Notes: generated by a model from the sequence alone, not told the origin. 64,000 bases of DNA from Streptomyces syringium (GCF_017876625.1 NZ_JAGIOH010000001.1:3927501-3991500); one strand, 5' to 3'; counted from the first letter of the stretch, positions 24,647 to 34,669 are shown. A program made the numbers and translations.

Positions 24647-25093
24647 ATGCGCGAAACAGTTCAGGCGGAAGTGATCATGACGTTCCTCGTCTCCGAGGAG
24701 CTGTCCTTCCGGATCCCGGTGGCGCTGGATTACGACAGCAGCGACCCCTACGCGGTGAAGTTCACCTTCCACCTTCCCGGCGACGCGCCTGTGACCTGGG
24801 CGTTCGCACGGGAGTTGCTGCTCGACGGGCTGAGCCAGCCATCCGGCGAAGGCGATGTGCATATCTCCCCCGCCTCCGCCGAGCACCTGTCCGACGTCTT
24901 CATCCGGCTGCAAGTGGGCGGCGAAGGCGCGCTGTTCCGGGCCGGGGCCGCCGCCCTCGTGGCCTTCCTCGACCGGACCGACCGCATCGCCCCGCTCGGT
25001 GAGGAGCGTTCCGTCGCCGACTTCGACTACGAGCTGGCCGCCGCCCTCGACAGCATCCTCGCCGGCAACCCCGAGGGGCAGAACGCCGGTTAG
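24647..25093 (+). CDS. ssgA: SsgA sporulation / cell division activator
   Basis: 148-aa SsgA-like protein (SALP), a family restricted to sporulating actinomycetes. SsgA localises SsgB and so FtsZ during sporulation-specific septation. The sequence MRETVQAEVIMTFLVSEELS, FTFHLPGDAPVTWAFARELL and LVAFLDRTDRIAPLGEE closely follows S. coelicolor SsgA as I remember it, including the ending GQNAG. The position just before yibE/F and thiC also matches the ssgA locus. ssgR is missing upstream. ATG at 24647 is the family start; ATG at 24677 is possible. Confidence 0.9.
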   Translation: MRETVQAEVIMTFLVSEELSFRIPVALDYDSSDPYAVKFTFHLPGDAPVTWAFARELLLDGLSQPSGEGDVHISPASAEHLSDVFIRLQVGGEGALFRAGAAALVAFLDRTDRIAPLGEERSVADFDYELAAALDSILAGNPEGQNAG

Positions 25094-25286
25094 TGGCCCC
25101 GGTCGGTCGCCCTGCCGGCGGGACCGCTCGCCCTCCCGGCGGGTCGGTCAGGTCATCGAGGCCGGTCGGGCCCGGGGTCGGCCAGGCCCCTCGTGGGTCG
25201 CCAGGCTCATCGAGGTCGGCTCGGTCACCGGGACAGGCCCGGTGGCAGGGATCCGCCCCGTCCTCGTCCCGCCCCGTCCCGCGCTC

Positions 25287-26618
25287 TCACTTCGCGCGGC
25301 GGCGCCTGCCGCCCTTGCCCCCGGTGCGCGCGCCGGGCTTCCCCTTGCCCTTCGCCGACTGCCGGTCGGCGCTGACGACGAGCGCCGCCAAGGCCGTCGT
25401 CACCGGGACCGAGGCCACCAGCCCGATGCTGCCCACCAGCGTCCGTACGATCTCCTCCGCGACGAGCTCACTGGTCGCGACGGCCCCCACTCCGGCGTCC
25501 GCGATCGTGAACAACAGCAGCAGCGGCAGCGACGCACCCGCGTACGCCAGTACCAGCGTATTGACCACCGAAGCGATGTGGTCCCGGCCGATCCGCATGG
25601 CGGATCCATACAGTTTGCGCCAACTCGCGCTCGGGTCGGCTTCCTTCAGCTCCCACACCGCCGACGTCTGCGTCACCGTCACGTCGTCGAGCACACCCAG
25701 CGAACCGATGATGATCCCCGCCAGCAGCAGACCCTGGATCTCGATCTGCGGATAGAGGCCGTGCACCAGGGCGGTCTGGTCGTCCGTGTTGCCCGTCAGA
25801 TGCGCCCAGTCCATGAACAGGGAGCCGAGCAGCCCGATGACCACCAGCGACGTCAGCGTCCCCAGTACCGCCACGGATGTCCGGGCGGAGAGGCCGTGGC
25901 ACATGTAGAGCGCGATGAGCATGATCGCGCTGCCGCCGACCACGGCGACCAGCAGCGGGTTCGAGCCCTGGAGGATCGCGGGGAGGATGAACATCGTCAG
26001 CACGCCGAAGCTGATGACCAGCGCGATCAGCGCGAAGAGGCCGCGCAGCCGTCCGACGACCACGACCGCGAGGGCGAACAGCGCGGCGAGGATGACCATC
26101 GGCATCGTCCGGTCCACGTCCGTGACCGAATAGCGCAGATTCTCCGGGGCCTTCGGCGCGTGGGCGAGCACCACCTTCTGGCCCACGGAGTAGCGGCGGG
26201 AGGAGTCCGGCCGCACGATCTCGGTGAAGGTCTTGCCCTTGTCCGGGCCCTCGGAGACCTCGATGGTCGCGGTCTCGCAGGACCCCGGCGGGGGCGCGGG
26301 CGCGCCGGGGCCGCCCTGGCCGCCGGGCTTCTGCTGCTGCGGCAGGGCGCCCACCTTGGCGCAATCGACCTCCTCGATCTTGACGACCCGGCCCGCCCGG
26401 GTCTGCTGGTCGAGGCCCAGCCCGGAGGGCTTGTGCGAGGGCGCGCCGCCGGGCCAGAGCACGATCAGACCGGCCACCACCGCGACGGCGAAGGGGATCA
26501 GCACCGCCGCGATCACCTTCCGCAGATGGGCGGAGACGGGGGCGGCCGGGCCGTGGCTGTGCGCGTGGGAATGCGAGTGGGACTGGGGACTGCGGTCTGA
26601 GCTGGTCACGCCACGCAT
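25287..26618 (-). CDS. YibE/F-family membrane protein with His-rich N-terminus
   Basis: 443-aa multi-pass protein. A hydrophilic N-terminus rich in His and Ser (SHSHSHAHSHG) is followed by one membrane anchor, an extracytoplasmic domain of about 120 residues, then seven to eight helices typical of the YibE/F family (DRTMPMVILAALFALAVVVVG, GSLGVLDDVTVTQTSAV). The tail is strongly basic (GGKGGRRRRAK). The His cluster could bind metal. Start choices include ATG 26618, ATG 26621 and GTG 26609; I use 26618. It is divergent from thiC and convergent with ssgA, as in S. coelicolor. Function unknown. Confidence 0.85.
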   Translation of the reverse strand: MRGVTSSDRSPQSHSHSHAHSHGPAAPVSAHLRKVIAAVLIPFAVAVVAGLIVLWPGGAPSHKPSGLGLDQQTRAGRVVKIEEVDCAKVGALPQQQKPGGQGGPGAPAPPPGSCETATIEVSEGPDKGKTFTEIVRPDSSRRYSVGQKVVLAHAPKAPENLRYSVTDVDRTMPMVILAALFALAVVVVGRLRGLFALIALVISFGVLTMFILPAILQGSNPLLVAVVGGSAIMLIALYMCHGLSARTSVAVLGTLTSLVVIGLLGSLFMDWAHLTGNTDDQTALVHGLYPQIEIQGLLLAGIIIGSLGVLDDVTVTQTSAVWELKEADPSASWRKLYGSAMRIGRDHIASVVNTLVLAYAGASLPLLLLFTIADAGVGAVATSELVAEEIVRTLVGSIGLVASVPVTTALAALVVSADRQSAKGKGKPGARTGGKGGRRRRAK

Positions 26619-26679
26619 CATCGCAAGCCCCACTGGTCCTCCGGACGGGGGAAGCGCTAGCGTGGTGCCACCTTTGCAA

Positions 26680-28574
<1,895 letters not shown>

Positions 28575-28585
28575 TCGAAGTGGAG

Positions 28586-28619
28586 GCAGGGGGCTCAGCT
28601 CGCGACACGAGCCCCCTGC
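28586..28619 (+). terminator. Terminator after hybrid thiC, supplied by the element
   Basis: GCAGGGGGCTC (28586-28596) and GAGCCCCCTGC (28609-28619) form a perfect 11-bp stem. It is 11 bp past the thiC stop, inside the element. No long T-run follows, as is usual in streptomycetes. Confidence 0.75.
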
Positions 28620-28659
28620 TGCACCGCGCCCTAAGCACCGGCGCGGAGGGCTAAGGCCC

Positions 28660-28929
28660 TCAGGAAGTCAGCGGCTCCCCGTGTTCGAGGTACTGCGGAT
28701 GGGACTCCCGTCGGGCAGTGATCGCACACTTGACCCGGCGTGCGAGCCTCGGGATCAGTAGCTGGTCGACCGCCTCTGTCGGGTGAAACTCGGCGGTAAG
28801 CAGCTCGTCCGCATCCAGCTTGATCACGCTGACGTCTTCCTGCTGTTGCTCGCTGCCGTCGAAGACGTGCAGCACCTTGTCTCCTTCGGCCTCGTTCGGC
28901 GCCCAGTCCACGACCAACAGATCGCTTGA
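28660..28929 (-). pseudogene. C-terminal remnant of a Nudix hydrolase gene
   Basis: About 90 codons on the minus strand read SDLLVVDWAPNEAEGDKVLH, FDGSEQQQEDVSVIKLDAD, ARRVKCAITARRE and end YLEHGEPLTS. This matches the C-terminal half of a common Streptomyces Nudix group (VDW-P, VFDGG, RLARR, YLE-G pattern). The Nudix box and N-terminal half are missing: similarity stops about 28930, right beside the operator of the opposite-strand Nudix gene. The frame stays open to 28992 with only a TTG start. It lies next to attL, so it is probably a fragment trapped by an earlier insertion or deletion. Confidence 0.6.
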
Positions 28930-28937
28930 TCGGACGT

Positions 28938-28952
28938 TACCCACTTGGGGTA
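28938..28952. promoter_or_regulatory. Palindrome TACCCACTTGGGGTA, putative operator of the Nudix gene
   Basis: A 5-5-5 inverted repeat (TACCC-ACTTG-GGGTA) 45 bp upstream of the Nudix start. The same element, TACCCACTCTGGGTA, lies at 30926-30940 upstream of the element's HTH/TPR regulator. The match at 13 of 15 positions suggests a common binding protein. Confidence 0.65.
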
Positions 28953-28997
28953 CCCCTCTGGGATGCTGGATCCAGTTGGCTAGGGAGGGCAACGCAC

Positions 28998-29531
28998 ATG
29001 CAGTGGACGACCCATGGCGAGCGTCAGATCTACACGAACAAGTGGGTGAACTTGTGCCTGGTCGATGTTGAGCAGCCGGATGGCCGACGGTGGGAGCACC
29101 ACGTTGTTCGGCTTCGTCACCTCGCCGTGGCGGCGGTAGTCAACGAACGCCGCGAGATATTGATGATGTGGCGCCACCGGTTCATCACGGATTCCTGGGC
29201 TTGGGAACTTCCCATGGGTCTGATCGAATTGGACGAGACTCCCGAAGAGGCTGCCGTTCGAGAGGTTGAGGAAGAGACGGGCTGGCGTCCTGACTCGGTG
29301 AGACCGTTGGTGTACGCGGAGCCTGCGAACGGCATCACAGACTCGCAGCACTACGTGTTCAGGGCCGACAGCGCCACCTACATAGGTCCTCCGACCGAGA
29401 AGAACGAATCCGATCGGATCGAGTGGGTGCCCCTGGACAAGGTCCGGGGCATGGTCGACCGACGCGAGATCGTCAGCAGCGGATCACTTGTGGGTGTGCT
29501 CTACGTGCTCATGGACGAAGCGATCCGCTGA
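28998..29531 (+). CDS. Nudix-domain protein, possible Pif-like transfer-immunity factor
   Basis: 177-aa protein with a complete Nudix box (GLIELDETPEEAAVREVEEETG read as G-x5-E and REVEEETG) and an N-terminal WTTHGERQIYTNKWVNLCLVD block typical of this clade. RBS AGGGAGG precedes ATG 28998. In pSAM2, Pif is a Nudix-domain protein that stops redundant transfer into cells already carrying the element; position inside an AICE makes the same role plausible. It ends exactly where the convergent HTH/TPR regulator gene ends. A shared operator suggests control by that regulator. The role is inference. Confidence 0.8.
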   Translation: MQWTTHGERQIYTNKWVNLCLVDVEQPDGRRWEHHVVRLRHLAVAAVVNERREILMMWRHRFITDSWAWELPMGLIELDETPEEAAVREVEEETGWRPDSVRPLVYAEPANGITDSQHYVFRADSATYIGPPTEKNESDRIEWVPLDKVRGMVDRREIVSSGSLVGVLYVLMDEAIR

Positions 29532-30860
29532 TCATTGAAGAGCAGCCCGGAGCCGTGTCCTGAAGGCCACAGCTTCGGGCTGTTGGCTGTAAGGGGCGAG
29601 CTGCGATTGGAAATCTCGCAGATGCCCCATGACCCTCTCGGAGCCGACGGACGAGGCTGTCTCCAGGGAAAGGGTGGCTGTGCTGCACGCTTGATCGACG
29701 TTGCCGCGTTGAAGCTGTGTGGTGGCTAACCAGAAAGCATGGAACGCGCGTCCACGCTGGTTGCGGGCATCCTCGCGCTGTAGGGCGTCCGCGATCAGAG
29801 GTTCCGCGACTTGGGCCTCGCCCAGTCGGCCGTGAGCGATCCCGGTGTCCACGATCAACTTGGGCTCATCGAAGTAGGTGACCCACGCTGGGTCCGGGTC
29901 CTCCGGAGAGATTCGCTCAAACTGACGATGGGCTTCGGCGAGCGAGGCGTGCGCGGCGAGCCTGGCTCCATGGCTACTCATGGAAGCGTGTGCGAACGCT
30001 TCGCGCATCGACAGCATGGACATCACGCGGGGCGTGGCGCCGTGCTCGCGCGCTGTGTCCTGAGCGGCGGTGGACAGTGCTACGGCGTCCGCCAGCTTGT
30101 CCTCGTAGGTGGCCTGCAAGCTCATGCACGCCAAAACGTTGGCCATGAATGGGCGATCGTTGATCGCCTTCGCCAGCTGCAAGGACTCGGCAAAGTAGGT
30201 GCGAGCCTGGCTGTACTGCCGGGCGTCGAAGTAGATCCAGCCGGTGAGCCGGGCCAGTTCGGCGGCGATCCCGAAGAGGCTGTCCCGGTACGCGCCCTCG
30301 CTGGCTTCCTTGATCAGATCTACCACGTAGCGGAGTTGGCCTACCACGGCAGGGCGGAGGACCTCGCCGCCGTGTTCGTCGTCCCTCCGCCAGTAATCCT
30401 CAATGGACGAGTGCAGCGCACGCAGCGTGGAAGGGCTTAACCGTGGTCCGGTGGCGGCGGTCAAAATGCTGTCCAGGTCCGTGCCGGGGATGGCACTCAC
30501 GGGCTGCACCGTGTGGAGGGACGACGCGGGCACGACGGCCTCCGGCTTGGCGGCAGGGGACCCGGCGGCCGGCGCCTCCCATGGTCTCCTCGCTAAGCCA
30601 AGCATGTGCCCGGGAACCCGTAGGCCGTCGGAAACCCGTTCGATGACTTGCATGTCCCTGAGCTTGCGCTTTTTGGAGATCACTTCCCCGACGCGGCTCG
30701 GCGTCAGTCCCGTCCGCTGGGCGATCAGGTACGGGTAGAGGCCCGCGCGCCGCACAAGGGTGAAGATTTTCGAGAAGTCGCGATCACGGCACGCTGTGAT
30801 CATCTCGGGGTCTGCCAACAACCTGGCGGGCAACTCAGGGATATGTGATGGGTTCGGCAT
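29532..30860 (-). CDS. HTH/TPR transcriptional regulator
   Basis: 442-aa regulator. Residues about 20-85 form an XRE-like helix-turn-helix (KIFTLVRRAGLYPYLIAQRT, GLTPSRVGEVISKKRKLRD, MQVIERVSDGLRVPGHMLG). Residues about 150-440 are a TPR-like solenoid (RLTGWIYFDARQYSQARTYF, AESLQLAKAINDRPFMANVL), as in RRNPP-like quorum or signal-controlled regulators. ATG at 30860. Its promoter holds a TACCCACTCTGGGTA palindrome, repeated before the Nudix gene, so it likely controls itself, the Nudix protein and the divergent ATP-binding protein. A link with Nudix proteins of this kind is common in Streptomyces. Ligand unknown. Confidence 0.85.
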   Translation of the reverse strand: MPNPSHIPELPARLLADPEMITACRDRDFSKIFTLVRRAGLYPYLIAQRTGLTPSRVGEVISKKRKLRDMQVIERVSDGLRVPGHMLGLARRPWEAPAAGSPAAKPEAVVPASSLHTVQPVSAIPGTDLDSILTAATGPRLSPSTLRALHSSIEDYWRRDDEHGGEVLRPAVVGQLRYVVDLIKEASEGAYRDSLFGIAAELARLTGWIYFDARQYSQARTYFAESLQLAKAINDRPFMANVLACMSLQATYEDKLADAVALSTAAQDTAREHGATPRVMSMLSMREAFAHASMSSHGARLAAHASLAEAHRQFERISPEDPDPAWVTYFDEPKLIVDTGIAHGRLGEAQVAEPLIADALQREDARNQRGRAFHAFWLATTQLQRGNVDQACSTATLSLETASSVGSERVMGHLRDFQSQLAPYSQQPEAVAFRTRLRAALQ

Positions 30861-30925
30861 GCACGGCGCTCCAGCTCGCGGTTGGCTTGCGCTGATCATT
30901 GCGGCGGTCCTACCTGACGTGATGC

Positions 30926-30940
30926 TACCCACTCTGGGTA
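30926..30940. promoter_or_regulatory. Palindrome TACCCACTCTGGGTA between regulator and ATPase genes
   Basis: Second copy of the element's palindrome (TACCC-ACTCT-GGGTA). It lies 65 bp upstream of the HTH/TPR start and 33 bp before the divergent ATP-binding gene, so it could serve both. Confidence 0.65.
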
Positions 30941-30973
30941 AGCCGTTGGGCCTTATGCCTTGCCACTCTGCCC

Positions 30974-31600
30974 GTGAAGCTGAGGGGCATGGAGAGAAGA
31001 CGGGAAGGTGCGAACGGGCGGGAGGGGGCGCGGCGTTGGTCTCGCCGTCCCCGTTCTGGCGGCCTGGCGCGGACTGAGCTGCGTAGGGCGCTTCCCCCTG
31101 GAGCGACAGCATCCAGTCCGCCTGTGCAGCGTTTCCGGTCGATGACGCTCTTTGCGGAGTGGCAGGACACGGTGTGGGCTGCTCGTAATCTGGCTGGGTC
31201 CGCCCTCGAAGACTGGGGCTTGCACGCCCTGGTGGACGACGTGCGGTTAGTCGTCTCGGAGCTGGTTGGCAATGTGGTGCAGCACGCGGTTCCTGACGAT
31301 CGTTTGGCTTGTCCGGGTGCTCCTCGTCGGATCGATGTCACGCTGACGATGTGGCCGAAGTGGCTGTTCCTCGGTGTGGCTGACGAGGACTCCAGTCCGC
31401 CGACCTTCCCTCTTGGTGAGTCCTTCTCGCCTGAGCTCGCGCACGGCCTGCCGGAGGCAGTTCTTCCCGATTCGGGCCGTGGGCTGTTGATCATTCACCG
31501 GCTGGCCGACGCCCTGTGGTGGGCCCCGGAGGAAAGCGGCGGTAAGACGATCTTCTGCCGTTTCGACCTCGGCGAACGCTGCGCCGACGGTCCCGCCTAG
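30974..31600 (+). CDS. Anti-sigma-like ATP-binding protein (HATPase_c)
   Basis: About 208 aa. From residue about 60 it shows the GHKL ATPase pattern of RsbW-type kinases: N box ELVGNVVQHAV, G1 box DEDSSPP, and G2 box SGRGLLIIHRLADALW. No phospho-acceptor histidine is present, so it is an anti-sigma-like or stand-alone ATP-binding regulator. Such genes usually accompany HTH regulators in Streptomyces (the AbaA/WhiJ-type clusters). The start is uncertain: GTG 30974, ATG 30989 or a start near 31142; the first 50 residues are low-complexity and may not be translated. Confidence 0.78.
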   Translation: MKLRGMERRREGANGREGARRWSRRPRSGGLARTELRRALPPGATASSPPVQRFRSMTLFAEWQDTVWAARNLAGSALEDWGLHALVDDVRLVVSELVGNVVQHAVPDDRLACPGAPRRIDVTLTMWPKWLFLGVADEDSSPPTFPLGESFSPELAHGLPEAVLPDSGRGLLIIHRLADALWWAPEESGGKTIFCRFDLGERCADGPA

Positions 31601-31636
31601 ACACATTCGTTCGATCGACCTCGCGCCAGATGAAGG

Positions 31637-31849
31637 GTGGCAGACGTGAAATTCCGAGTGTGGTCACAGCAAGTGGAACGCGGTGACGTGGTGATCGACA
31701 GGGGTCGTGGGCGTGAGGTCAAGGCCGTGCGCCGGAACGGGCGGGGTGAGACCGTGCTTGTCTTCAAGGACGGCGGCGCCCACCAGTGCGTCGCCGCGAC
31801 GGCATGCCTCGTAGTGGATCGCGACGAGAGGCGTTCCCGTGCGCGGTAG
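31637..31849 (+). CDS. Small hypothetical protein of the element
   Basis: 70-aa basic protein (MADVKFRVWSQQVERGDVVI, DRGRGREVKAVRRNGRGETV). GTG start preceded by GAAGG. The pattern of short strands could form a small beta barrel, but no family is recognised. It sits between the ATP-binding protein and a DUF7848-like gene, overlapping the latter by 11 bp, so these three are probably one operon. Confidence 0.6.
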   Translation: MADVKFRVWSQQVERGDVVIDRGRGREVKAVRRNGRGETVLVFKDGGAHQCVAATACLVVDRDERRSRAR

Positions 31850-32087
31850 GGCGGCGCTCAGTTCCGACGCCCAGAAGGGCCGGTGGGCGCTGGAATGGGA
31901 CATGTCGGGGAGCGGGCCGATATACGAGGTTGAGTGCACGACCTGCGGGAGATCCTCGGAGGCGTCGGAGGGTAGTGCAGGGCCGGACGCGTGGGCCCTT
32001 GAGCACGCGGACCGGACCGGCCACACCGGCTACCGGAACATCCTCACGCGCTTCTCGCGGGCCTCGCGCTCGGCGGGCACCCCCTAG
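31839..32087 (+). CDS. DUF7848-like small protein
   Basis: 82-aa protein with a Cys pair in YEVECTTCGRSSEASE and the block AWALEHADRTGHTGYRNILTRF. The C-x2-C knuckle followed by W-x2-H-x6-H-x-G is the pattern of a Streptomyces family of small putative zinc-binding proteins annotated DUF7848, often found beside regulators of the type present here. GTG start within the end of the preceding gene, suggesting coupling. The function is unknown. Confidence 0.65.
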   Translation: MRGRAALSSDAQKGRWALEWDMSGSGPIYEVECTTCGRSSEASEGSAGPDAWALEHADRTGHTGYRNILTRFSRASRSAGTP

Positions 32088-32472
32088 ACCGGGTGAGGGC
32101 CGTGCCCTGGGGATAGATCAAGCGGCCCTCATCCTTCAACTCCCTCAGTGCGTAGACCGTGGCGCGGCGGGCCGTTCCTCCCGCCGTGCCGTGGGAGCGG
32201 ACGCTCATCCCGCGTGCCGCATATGAGGGGGCGGCGGGCTCCGTTCACCCCGTCGTCAGCGGTCCGGCCCTGATCCCCCGCGTGAGAGGCCGGACCGCGC
32301 ACAACATCCGCAGAAGCAAGACCGGACCACCCCCAGGCCTGGAAGCAAGAGGGGTGGTCCGGAAGGGATCGCGAGGACCCCGGTGCCGATGGTACCGGGG
32401 CTCTCGTCGTGCGTCCGTGCGATAGCCCAAGAAGATCCAGATCAGTCAAGGACTTTGAGGGGTGGCAAGTTG
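32088..32472. other. Non-coding segment with three tandem hairpins
   Basis: No convincing gene. Three inverted repeats follow one another: GCGGTCCGGCC (32259-32269) / GGCCGGACCGC (32288-32298); CCGGACCACCCC (32322-32333) / GGGGTGGTCCGG (32351-32362); CCCCGGT (32378-32384) / ACCGGGG (32394-32400). None has a clear T-run. Candidates are terminators for both flanks, a structured RNA, or a replication or transfer locus (ori or clt) of the element. Confidence 0.6.
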
Positions 32473-32787
32473 ATGTCGGGGCCTGAGCGTGAGGCGTTGG
32501 AGGGTGGCGTCGGAGGGTCGGGGGCTGGGGAGTTGGCCCCGGACACGGTGGGAGCGTGGGTGCGCGGCGTGGACTACGTGGCGGGCTGGCGTGAGGCTAC
32601 GGAAGCTGTAGTAGAACTCACGGAGGCACTGGCGGCTGCTGGGGTGGCTGAGGCCGCTGTGCGGATGCGTGCGGGGGCGCAAGAAGATGGTTCGGGCGTG
32701 GTGCGACTGGAGTTGGCTGTGTCGGCGGCACGCGAAGTGACAAAGCTGGCCCGAATGGCAGGGGTGCGCCTTGGCGGAGCGAGCTGA
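32473..32787 (+). CDS. Small hypothetical protein of the element
   Basis: 104-aa acidic, alanine-rich, largely helical protein (REATEAVVELTEALAAAGVA, LELAVSAAREVTKLARMAGV). ATG at 32473 preceded by GAGGGGTGG; TTG at 32470 is an alternative. It resembles no family I can name. It lies between the hairpin region and the pentapeptide-repeat gene in the same direction. Confidence 0.55.
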   Translation: MSGPEREALEGGVGGSGAGELAPDTVGAWVRGVDYVAGWREATEAVVELTEALAAAGVAEAAVRMRAGAQEDGSGVVRLELAVSAAREVTKLARMAGVRLGGAS

Positions 32788-32846
32788 AACTTCGTTCTCG
32801 ACCTCGATTAGCTGACTGGCGGCGGGTAGATGCGGTGTGATGAGCC

Positions 32847-34142
32847 ATGCGCCCGCATCAGGTGGTCAGACGATTCCTCGTAGTTCTTGGGTGCTGTGGA
32901 GGCGTATGCGTAACGGCCGGAGCGGTACTGCTGGTTTGGCGAGGGCCATGGTGGCTGGATGGCCAGTATCTGAGTACCGAGCACCTACGCTCGGGCTCGG
33001 CCGCTCTGGTCACGGGGTTCCGCACCACTGTGGTGCAGCTACTCGCGGTCCTCGGAGCCGGCATTGCCCTGATCTTCACCGCGTTCAACTACCGGCTGAC
33101 CCGGCGCGGACAGGTAACTGATCGTTTCATCAAGGCCCTGGAACGCCTCGATTCCGAAGAACTCTACGTCCGGCTCGGCGGCGTACTAGCTTTGGAACAG
33201 ATCGTCCAGGACGCCCCCGACCAGGCCACCCATGCGGCACAAGTTTTGAGCGCCTTCCTCCGGCGCCGCGCTCCTGGACAGACGCCGACGGCACCAGCTT
33301 CAGCCCGACGGGACCGCATCGCCGCTGCCCGCCGATCAGCCCTACGCGGAACTGAGCCACCCCCAAGGTTGCCTAGCCCTTCACCGAGCAGCCCCGAAGC
33401 CGACGTGCAACACGCGCTGACCGCACTCACTCACCCCTCGATCCGCAAAAACGTCGCCCCAGAGCAAGAGCTCGTCCTCGACGAACTCAACCTTGCCGGC
33501 GTCAAGCTCACCGGGGCGAACCTTTCCTACATCTGGCTCAACAAGGCGAACCTCTCCAATGCCTGGCTCAGCAGGGCGAACCTCAGCGGCGCTTGGCTCA
33601 GCAAGACGATCCTCACCGGCGCCTGGCTCGTTCATACAGACCTCACCCACGCCAGGCTCGACGGAGCGAACCTTAGTGGGGCTCGCCTAACCGATGCGAC
33701 CCTCACGGGCGTCATTCTCGACGGGGCGAACCTGACTGGGGCTTGGCTTGAGGAGGCGGACCTCACGGCAGCCTGCCTCAGGAAGGCCGACCTCACGGCG
33801 GCCCACCTAGAGGATGCGACCCTCATCCGGACCCGCCTTGAGAAGGCCGACCTCACAGCGGCCCACCTAGAGGAGGCAAACCTCACCCAGGCCCACCTCG
33901 ACGAAGCGAACCTAACCCGGGCTCGGCTCGACTCAGCTGATTTCAACGGGGCTGATCTCACTGCGGCTCGGCTTGACGGGGCCTATCTCGGCGGAGCGGA
34001 CTTGAGTAACGCCCTGGGATTAACACCTACGCAGGTATGGAAAGCCGTCATCACATCGTCCACCCGACTGCCAGATGTGATGGCGGGCCACCCGCTTATC
34101 ACCGCCCGCGTGCGAGAGATCGAGCATAGGTTCGATCTCTAA
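32847..34142 (+). CDS. Membrane-anchored pentapeptide-repeat protein
   Basis: 431-aa protein. Two membrane helices lie at about residues 9-31 (FLVVLGCCGGVCVTAGAVLLV) and 60-82 (VVQLLAVLGAGIALIFTAF). A cytoplasmic stretch with RFIKALERLDSEELYVRLGG, VLALEQI follows, a motif shared by many actinomycete pentapeptide proteins. Residues about 210-390 hold some 18 pairs of A(D/N)LxxAxL units forming a right-handed beta-helix. The end GLTPTQVWKAVI is family-like. Presence in a conjugative element suggests a host-interaction or exclusion role, but there is no direct evidence. Confidence 0.85.
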   Translation: MRPHQVVRRFLVVLGCCGGVCVTAGAVLLVWRGPWWLDGQYLSTEHLRSGSAALVTGFRTTVVQLLAVLGAGIALIFTAFNYRLTRRGQVTDRFIKALERLDSEELYVRLGGVLALEQIVQDAPDQATHAAQVLSAFLRRRAPGQTPTAPASARRDRIAAARRSALRGTEPPPRLPSPSPSSPEADVQHALTALTHPSIRKNVAPEQELVLDELNLAGVKLTGANLSYIWLNKANLSNAWLSRANLSGAWLSKTILTGAWLVHTDLTHARLDGANLSGARLTDATLTGVILDGANLTGAWLEEADLTAACLRKADLTAAHLEDATLIRTRLEKADLTAAHLEEANLTQAHLDEANLTRARLDSADFNGADLTAARLDGAYLGGADLSNALGLTPTQVWKAVITSSTRLPDVMAGHPLITARVREIEHRFDL

Positions 34143-34669
34143 CGCTCTTGCCCTACAGGGAGCCGGTGCCCGGGTGGCTCGTTTCGCTCAGTTCACCAGG
34201 ATGGGGCGGCCGGACGCTCAGCCGTGACGGTGGCTAGCCAAGCGGAGCGCCCATGGCGGGCTCAGCCGCAGCGCGGCAGCTGCCCGCTCCCCCTCAGCCA
34301 CGGCCAGGCCGTGCGGTCTCCTCACGCTCCCGCATCCATGACGGCGCGAGTACGGCGCCTGACCCCACGACGCATGCTTTCTGGGCTCCGGCCCCGCCCC
34401 CCCCACCTGTCCACTCGCTGCCAGCTGTCTGGGCGTGCGCAACGACGATGCGGCGGGTCGGCAGGCACCCGCCATATGTACCGCTCAGCGCTGCCGCCCC
34501 GGACCGTCGCCGGTCGGCCGCCTTCGGAGTTGAGGGCGTGTCGGGATGTGGGCGGTGGGCGTCCGGCGGGACCGGCCGTCAGGCCGCAGCCCGCCGGGGC
34601 GGCCGGACCGCCCGGCGCGCCGCAGGCGCGCCCTTGAGTAAGTGAAGAAGGTTTCGACCGATCCCGCTT
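34143..34669. other. Gene-free stretch between pentapeptide and GntR genes
   Basis: About 527 bp with very high GC and only low-complexity open frames (Arg/Ala/Pro rich) on both strands. No recognisable protein. Short inverted repeats such as GGCGCGCCGCAGGCGCGCC around 34612-34632 are present. Transfer loci (clt) of Streptomyces elements are non-coding and near the transfer repressor, so this is a candidate place for one. Confidence 0.4.

Noticed and set aside
24315-24674. 119-codon frame upstream of ssgA
   Set aside because: No family resemblance, overlaps the ssgA start in another frame, and codon use is unlike the genes around it.
32129-32449. 106-codon minus-strand frame over the hairpin region
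   Set aside because: Covers three inverted repeats, has no RBS and no recognisable pattern.
34218-34645. Open frames on both strands in the gap before the GntR gene
   Set aside because: Low-complexity Arg/Ala/Pro products, no RBS, no resemblance to known AICE genes; treated as non-coding.
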